In this document: positions 59,053 to 64,000 of the stretch, in pieces
How positions within the stretch are numbered: position 1 is the stretch's first letter
Layout of the letters: each line of letters starts with the position of its first letter
Assembly (NCBI GenBank): GCA_017561825.1
Contig: JAFZBK010000002.1
Location: 31,934 to 95,933 of the forward strand
Length of the DNA stretch: 64,000 nucleotides
DNA from: Prevotella sp.
Lineage (GTDB): Bacteria; Bacteroidota; Bacteroidia; Bacteroidales; Bacteroidaceae
Direction of reading: 5' to 3'
The notes under the pieces: generated by a model
What the model saw: only the letters and a program-made list of their open reading frames with translations
Told to the model about the DNA's origin: nothing
Databases searched by the model: none
Made by a program: the position numbers and the translations under genes

Positions 59053-59523
59053 ATGAAACGCATTACTTCCATGCTAACGATGGTGATGATAGCCATGCTG
59101 TCGTTTACCTTTGTATCCTGTGAACTCGACGATGATGATATTGCCTACAACCTCGAAGGAGTTTGGGAAGGTGAGATCGTAGGATCCTATTACGACCGCT
59201 ATGGTCATGGCACCACCTACAACAGTGCCCGCATTGAGTTCTACCAGAATCCGTATGAGTATGCCAGTGGTAGCGGAAGAGAGATTGACTTCGACGGCTA
59301 CGGCTACTATACCGACGTAGTGAACTTCCGTTATACGGTAGAGAACGGCACGATCTATATCAGTTACGACGATGGTACCGATGTGGCCATCACACACTAT
59401 TCCCTTTGGTCGAATGAGTTCAGAGGGGAGTTCCGCGACTACCATAACGGTCGTACGTTAGCCACGTTCCGTTTCTACCGCATCAACTCTTGGCGCAACA
59501 ATTACTATTACGACCGCTGGTAA
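59053..59523 (+). CDS. Small acidic/Tyr-rich lipoprotein
   Basis: The 156 residues have a lipoprotein signal (MKRITSMLTMVMIAMLSFTFVSC) followed by an acidic linker ELDDDD and a beta-rich domain (LEGVWEGEIVGSYYDRYGHG, NGTIYISYDDGTDVAITHYSLWSNEFRGEFRD) that looks lipocalin-like. The end is rich in Tyr, Asn and Arg. A TACCTTTG element is 25 bases upstream (59021-59028). The coding end overlaps the converging symporter gene by 41 bases. Confidence 0.7.
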   Translation: MKRITSMLTMVMIAMLSFTFVSCELDDDDIAYNLEGVWEGEIVGSYYDRYGHGTTYNSARIEFYQNPYEYASGSGREIDFDGYGYYTDVVNFRYTVENGTIYISYDDGTDVAITHYSLWSNEFRGEFRDYHNGRTLATFRFYRINSWRNNYYYDRW

Positions 59524-60934
59524 GCCACAGTCCGCAGAACGTGAGCAATCCGTTGAGCATCAGCAGCTCATAACCAAACTGATAACCCGTAGTCTTCGCC
59601 ACCACTACATTGAGCACGTAGCATATCAGGGGCGAAGCCACAGCAATATAAGGAACGGCCTTGTCGTTCCTTATTTTTCGTTTGGTAAGCAGTCCAAAGG
59701 CAAATAATCCTAACAGCGGACCGTAGGTGTAGGAGCACAGGATATAGATAAAGTCGATGACGCTCGTGCTGTTTACGGCATCTACCATCAGGATGATGAG
59801 CATGAACACCACTGCCATGCCTACATGCACCCGCTTCCGCAGTCGTTCATCCCCTGCCCTCTCCTTGATATCCACGCAGTAAGTGGTGGTCATGGCGGTC
59901 AGTGCACTGTCAGCACTGGAGAACGACGAGGCCACGATACCGATGGTGAACAGCACCACCACTGCCTCACCCAGTTTTCCTGTGGCAGCAAACATCGGCA
60001 GCAGGTCATCACCGCTTGACGGCAGACCCACCCCTTCTTTCTGTGCCAACAGAACCAGAAGCACACCCAAAGCCATGAACAGCAGGTTGGCTGGCACAAA
60101 GGCGAAGCCATAGGAGCACATATCCTTCTGTGCTTCGCGCAGCGATTTGCACGTCAGGTTCTTCTGCATCATGTCCTGATCAAGACCCGTCATCACAATC
60201 ACGATGAACACACCGCTCAGGAACTGCTTCCAGAAGTTCTGTCGCGAGAGCCAGTCATCCATCACAAACATCCTGCTATGGGTATCTCCCGCAATGGCTT
60301 GCACCGCCTCCCCCACATTCATCTCCAAAGCACCCATTACCTGCCAGATAATCAGCAGCAGGGCTGTGAACATACAAGTGGTTTGAAACGTATCGGTCCA
60401 CACCAGTGTCTTGATACCTCCACGACGCGTATATAGCCAAATCAGGGCGGTCATCACAACAACGGTAACAACAAAAGAGGTAAAGCCTGGCCACAGAGGA
60501 GTTACTACGAAGCGGTGCAATAGGATACATACCACATAAAAGCGTACAGCCGCACCCGTCATCTTCGACAGCAGGAAGAAGCTCGCACCCGTTTTATGAG
60601 CTTTGTTTCCCAACCGTCGTTGCAGGTAAGAGTAAATGGTGGTCATGTTCCAGCGGTAATACACGGGGAGCAATATAAATGCCACCGCCGCATATCCCAA
60701 GATGAATCCCAAGCATGTTTGGATATAGGTCATATCCATCTTCAGCACCATGCCCGGTACACTGATGAAAGTCACGCCCGAGATGCTGGCGCCTATCATA
60801 CCGAAGGCTACCAGGTACCACTTGCTCTGTCGGTTACCGCGGTAGAACGTATCGTTGTCCGACCGCCGTGCCGTCCATCGACTCAGCTGCATCAGTACGG
60901 CAAAATAGACAATTATGGTTCCTACTATCATCAT
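59483..60934 (-). CDS. Sodium:solute symporter (SSS family)
   Basis: The 483 residues have about thirteen membrane helices with GMIGASISGVTFISVPGMVLKMDMTY, the SSS sodium-site region, GGIKTLVWTDTFQTTCMF, VMTGLDQDMMQKNLTCKSLREAQKDM, and IGIVASSFSSADSALTAMTTTYCVDI. Members carry sugars, amino acids, sialic acid or nucleosides with sodium. The start is 60934 or 60931 (MMIVG). A TACCTTCG element (60943-60950, minus strand) lies so close that the message would have almost no leader. Confidence 0.92.
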   Translation of the reverse strand: MMIVGTIIVYFAVLMQLSRWTARRSDNDTFYRGNRQSKWYLVAFGMIGASISGVTFISVPGMVLKMDMTYIQTCLGFILGYAAVAFILLPVYYRWNMTTIYSYLQRRLGNKAHKTGASFFLLSKMTGAAVRFYVVCILLHRFVVTPLWPGFTSFVVTVVVMTALIWLYTRRGGIKTLVWTDTFQTTCMFTALLLIIWQVMGALEMNVGEAVQAIAGDTHSRMFVMDDWLSRQNFWKQFLSGVFIVIVMTGLDQDMMQKNLTCKSLREAQKDMCSYGFAFVPANLLFMALGVLLVLLAQKEGVGLPSSGDDLLPMFAATGKLGEAVVVLFTIGIVASSFSSADSALTAMTTTYCVDIKERAGDERLRKRVHVGMAVVFMLIILMVDAVNSTSVIDFIYILCSYTYGPLLGLFAFGLLTKRKIRNDKAVPYIAVASPLICYVLNVVVAKTTGYQFGYELLMLNGLLTFCGLWLTSGRNSNCCAKS

Positions 60935-60984
60935 ACAGGGTGCGAAGGTACGAAGAATCTTTCGTTTTACCAAAAAAATGTTCC

Positions 60985-61085
60985 CAATGTGGGAATATCG
61001 AGTAAGAAGCCTAGTTGCTCTGAGAAAGTAGCCTAGTTTGAGGCAGTAATCAGCCTAGTTACTATGAGAAAGTAGCCTAGTTTCT
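60985..61085. repeat. AGCCTAGTT direct repeats upstream of the symporter gene
   Basis: AGCCTAGTT occurs four times (about 61007, 61029, 61051 and 61074), two of them preceded by GAGAAAGT. The related sequence AAGTAGCCTGCTT stands inside inverted-repeat element 1 at about 26814. The copies lie beside element 2 and may be a decayed piece of the same repeat family. Confidence 0.6.
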
Positions 61086-61133
61086 TCCTGGATTATTTCT
61101 CCGCTAAACTCTCTAATTCTCTGTAAACTAAAA

Positions 61134-61221
61134 AGATGATGGCGGAGAAATTGTGGCGCTTACATTCGACACACTTGGAGGCTTTATTCACCTCTGAATG
61201 AAAGAATTCCTCCGCCATCAT
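61134..61221. repeat. Inverted repeat around GATGATGGCGGAG
   Basis: ATGATGGCGGAG (from 61135) pairs with CTCCGCCATCAT (about 61210-61221) around a loop of about 60 bases. No T run follows. It lies in the 1.3-kb gap without genes between the symporter and the BspA-like fragment (61037-62322). Confidence 0.6.
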
Positions 61222-61339
61222 ATTTCTGACATATAGATAGTTAAAGGACTTAGCGGAGTAATAATAGAAAGAATCAGTTTTCTTATATTAACGATCTCCC
61301 CACCTCTTCATTGTTGGTGCGGTTTTCATTCACCCCTCC

Positions 61340-62065
61340 TCTTTGGAGGTGCTGGGGGTGGCTCCTTCTTCTCTATGGTGACTTTGCCCTTTTCCTGATT
61401 ATCTCCTACTAAACTCAATATAAGCATCAGTGATACTGGTATTTATATCATTTTTATTCCCTACTAAATCCCCTACTAACTCCCTACTTATTCACTACTA
61501 ATCTCCTACTAAAACATTATACATTAAAGATGCAAGATGTGGCACTTTCTCATAGTAAATGCGGCACCTACTGCCAAATTCTCACGAGAATTTATGAGTT
61601 AGAACGCTTCTTTCCACCAGTAACTGCGTCACTTTCTCACAAATTCTCGAGAAAATTACAGAGCAACTGCAACAACAACGAATTGGAATCGCCTAAGGCA
61701 TGAACTCAGATAAACGCTTTTGGTCACTCCTTTGTCGTATTCTTTCGCAAATTAGTAGAGGATAGGTAGGGAGTTTGTAGGGGATAAGTAGGGGATTTAG
61801 TAGGAGAAGAATTTGAGCTATAGCACTTACTACCAATATTATACGCCATATTTAGTAGGAGATAATTCAAACATCAGTTTGTCTTGCCAAATCAATGTGA
61901 TCAACATGCCTAAAGAAGTGCTTTTCAATTATCATTTAGGTGCAAGCCATTTGGTTGGTGCGGTATTAATTATTAATTTTTATTTTTTCATTTTTCATTT
62001 GGCGTCAGCCATTGGGCTGGGGGTGGCTCCTTCTTCTTTTCTTGGAGGGACTGGGGTGGCTCCTT
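61340..62065 (+). repeat. Dispersed CTGGGGGTGGCTCCTTCTT repeats
   Basis: CTGGGGGTGGCTCCTTCTT occurs at about 61351 and 62017, and the related CTGGGGTGGCTCCTT at about 62050. Each long copy is preceded by TTGGTGCGGT within about 80 bases. The copies flank element 2. No coding function is seen; this looks like a repeat family scattered in intergenic DNA. Confidence 0.6.
61399..61866. repeat. Non-coding inverted-repeat element 2 (468 bases) with CTACTAA arms and palindromic core
   Basis: The outer arms ATTATCTCCTACTAAA (61399-61414) and its complement (61851-61866) are perfect. A 17-base inner pair is at 61461-61477 and 61788-61804. The arms are tandem units of 10-12 bases with CTACTAA in place of the CTACATG of element 1. 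The core has AAATTCTCACGAGAATTT (61576-61593) and AAATTCTCGAGAAAATT (61641-61657), again 65 bases apart, and the 47 bases between are clearly alike in both elements (GAGTTAGAA and CCAGTAA shared). Confidence 0.9.
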
Positions 62066-62274
62066 AATTTGTCTAATACATAGAGTTGCACAATACCAGT
62101 TTTAATCCCATCGAATTCGATGGGTTTAGATGTCTGTCTGGCCAAAAATCAATCTCATGAACAGAAAAATAGTGGACGAAGAAAACACATATACCCTTAT
62201 AGCACCCGTTATAAAACAGAAAAGTTTAGGGCTGTTTCTAGAAAGATAATTGTTCCAATGTTTACATATGAAAG

Positions 62275-62308
62275 GTGGGAACTCACAAATCTGCAATTAT
62301 TCCCACCC
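62275..62308 (-). terminator. Hairpin after the BspA-like fragment
   Basis: GGTGGGAA (62275-62282) and TTCCCACC (62301-62308) form a perfect stem 15 bases past the stop on the minus strand. The T tract is weak. Confidence 0.5.
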
Positions 62309-62322
62309 TTCATACAAATCCT

Positions 62323-63171
62323 TTATTGTATAACCACTTTAACGCTTCTATCACCTATCTTAATGATAGCAACACTACCAGATTGCAGATTAGTGTTAAT
62401 ACTTGCCTGACCATCATAACTCATGGATGAACCGATTTGCTGGCCATCAATCCCATATACATAAATCTTCGTTCCATCATTTGTTCCAGTAATATTAATC
62501 TGACCATTATCCGTCTGAATTAATATGGCATTAGCTTTAACATGAGCAACGCCGTTTTCGATGCCATCTGTCTTTGGTTCAACATCAATCCAACATAGTG
62601 TTGCAGTAGCAGTTTCTGAGTTCTCATAGCCTACTTTAGTAGCATATACGCTAATTTCGTAAGTCACACCCAGTTGAACTTCATTACCACTATATGACTT
62701 GATGTCTGTGTCTATAATGGTTGATTGACATTCTGCTCCTTCTGTGGCACAGTTAAACGTCAGCAGACCATTCTTGTAGCTAATGGTTGGCTTTTCACAT
62801 TTTGTCGGTTCTGTGGTTGTATTTCCACCTGATCCTTCCTCAATATACAAAAAGTCTTTCCATCCCTCAGTAGATTTATATTTATCAATAGTCCCTATAG
62901 GAACATACAATGTGGCATTGTTAAATGTATTCTTGCTAAATACACCTTTAGCAAGATCAAATGGAGTTTCAATCAAGGAAATAACTGTTGATAAATCCCA
63001 ATCACAGCCAGAGAAAGCATAATTACCTATGCCTGTCACGCTGTTGGGTATGGTTATGGAGGTCAGGCCGCTGCAACACCCGAAAGCAAACAAACCTATG
63101 TATGTCACATTATTGGGTATAGTAAAAGAGGTCAGATTTCTACAGCCAGAGTATTTGCAACTTACTGTATG
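62323..63171 (-). pseudogene. 5'-truncated BspA-like leucine-rich repeat surface protein
   Basis: The open frame runs from just after a TGA at 63172-63174 to 62323. It opens inside a LRR_5 unit: [52 protein letters not shown], about two repeats, where full BspA proteins have many. There is no signal peptide and the only possible start is a GTG at 63108 in mid-repeat. After the repeats come a fibronectin-like part ([22 protein letters not shown]) and a C-terminal domain ([41 protein letters not shown]) like type IX secretion sorting signals. The gene has lost its 5' part, or that part lies elsewhere. Confidence 0.75.
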
Positions 63172-63703
63172 TCAGCTTGTTCTGATTAAAACGGTAGAAA
63201 AGTAATGATGGAGATTCTGTAGATGGTTAAAAAGATGAAGATTTAACACTTTTAACTTTTCAAAACCACACAAAACATAAAAATGTGCAGTTTTTTAGTT
63301 GGCTTATGTGGATTGTTTTTTCGATAGTAATCCAAAACTGCGACAGCCTGTCGCAGTTGTACATTGAGGAGATCCGGGTCTTGATGTGCAAGTTCGGAGG
63401 CAATTACTATACCATATTATTACAATACGCTTACAATACGCGCGTGTGATTATGTCAAGAGGTTGGAATTACGAACTACTATCCAATACAGTCCCTTTTC
63501 TGATGCACAAGAAGAATGGATTATCGGGCAACAACTTTGGATAGTAAATTGTACAAATTTGCTATCTCTACACACAATATAAAGTTAAATACATATAAAA
63601 TCGTATGATAATTACAAAAAAATAGCATCCCATATAGTATTTTTATCAAATATTATTCGTATTTTTGTAGCATATTTACGAAAACAAATAAAATATTTGG
63701 GAT
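63172..63703. other. Intergenic stretch without recognisable gene, with a CTGCGACAG hairpin
   Basis: No frame on either strand matches a family I know. A+T content rises toward the right end. CTGCGACAG and CTGTCGCAG (about 63340-63358) overlap at CC/GG to form a near-perfect 8-9-bp hairpin. A -7-like TATTTTTG is at 63660-63667. A remnant of a broken gene is possible but not shown. Confidence 0.5.
63660..63667 (+). promoter_or_regulatory. -7 promoter element of the AAA ATPase gene
   Basis: TATTTTTG fits TAnnTTTG, 36 bases before the ATG. No -33 TTG at the usual distance was found. Confidence 0.4.
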
Positions 63704-64000
63704 ATGATACGAGATTTTTGGGTAAAAAATTACCTTTCCATTCGCGACAAGCAAGAATTGAGTTTCTTAGCTAAGGGGCCCTCATCGGAACTTGTTACAG
63801 AAGTTACCGATGGGGTGTTCTTGTATAAATTAGGTGTCTTGTATGGTGCAAATGCTTCCGGCAAGTCTAATATGTTGATTGCCTTAAATGAAGTATTTCG
63901 CCTATTGGTTTTGCCTAAATCTGATGCAACCCAAAGAATAAATGGCAGTATTCCTTTCATTCTCACAAAGGATGAACCCATAGAGATGCATGTGTCATTC
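63704..64000 (+). CDS. AAA family ATPase (AAA_15/OLD-like), N-terminal part
   Basis: The frame opens at the ATG at 63704 and continues past the window edge (99 residues). MIRDFWVKNYLSIRDKQELSFLAKG is the N-terminal strand pattern of AAA_15/SMC-like ATPases (a core strand, then SIRD..ELSF), and the Walker A motif is GANASGKSN near residue 50. Such proteins often belong to defence systems with a partner gene (for example RloA/RloB-like), but the partner, if any, would lie to the right. The codon use is more A+T-rich than in the housekeeping part, which suggests an acquired gene. Confidence 0.8.
   Translation, partial: MIRDFWVKNYLSIRDKQELSFLAKGPSSELVTEVTDGVFLYKLGVLYGANASGKSNMLIALNEVFRLLVLPKSDATQRINGSIPFILTKDEPIEMHVSF

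Noticed and set aside
61813-62410. Two short plus-strand frames in the repeat-rich gap
   Set aside because: They cover element 2, dispersed repeats and the 3' end of the BspA-like fragment, and their sequences have no family-like features.

Overview
The window is chromosomal DNA from a member of the Bacteroidales, most like Prevotella in the broad sense. The signs are Bacteroidetes-type promoters (TTTG, about 19-21 bases, then TAnnTTTG) ahead of many genes, a tmRNA tag ending in YALAA, a type B ribosomal protein L31, a TonB-dependent receptor-like barrel, lipoproteins with SC/AC/GC lipoboxes, and many families largely confined to this order (DUF4837, DUF4252, DUF5689, DUF6078, a BspA-like repeat fragment). 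No rRNA, CRISPR array or complete insertion sequence was seen.

Layout. 1-11 kb is housekeeping: the end of a glycosyltransferase, carB, rlmN, a DUF4837 lipoprotein, pdxA, a flippase-like membrane protein, a sigma-54-type regulator whose frame runs straight into an LptE lipoprotein, a TPR protein, secG and tRNA-His. 11-16.7 kb, mostly on the minus strand, holds a REP-associated-type transposase with a DUF6078 gene, a cluster of three short palindromes, and a vanW-like/DUF418/pepD operon. 16.7-26.5 kb has an ECF sigma factor and its partner between two DUF4252 exported proteins, an SDR enzyme, a GH51 arabinofuranosidase, a YbjQ-like protein, and a CotH kinase/VTC/DUF4956/DUF2490 module. 26.5-27.5 kb is non-coding: a 460-base inverted-repeat element and then tmRNA. 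27.6-42.8 kb is a capsule or exopolysaccharide locus with export, chain length, polymerase, flippase, glycosyltransferases, two sugar-phosphate transferases, an unusual aldolase/decarboxylase/aminotransferase set, and Wzi.

43-57 kb starts with a Ser/Gly/Arg-rich secreted protein, a histidine phosphatase and an HdeD-like protein. It continues with uridine kinase, a secreted EEP-fold phosphodiesterase or nuclease, a TonB-receptor-like barrel, two OB-fold-type lipoproteins, L31, a NucA-type nuclease lipoprotein and two unknown envelope proteins. Together these may form a surface system for taking up nucleic acid or nucleotides. 57-61 kb has a glutathione peroxidase/thioredoxin reductase operon, a small lipoprotein and a sodium:solute symporter. 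The right end (61-64 kb) looks like a plastic region: repeats, a second 460-base inverted-repeat element, a 5'-truncated BspA-like gene and the start of an AAA ATPase that runs off the window.

The strongest candidates for something undescribed are: (1) the pair of ~460-base non-coding elements, which share a core with identical spacing but have arms built of different tandem motifs that are still self-complementary in each copy; (2) two clusters of three palindromes with the same 23-22-22 layout about 30 kb apart, one of them 0.5 kb from a REP-type transposase; (3) the putative nucleic-acid uptake island; and (4) the regulator-LptE fusion.
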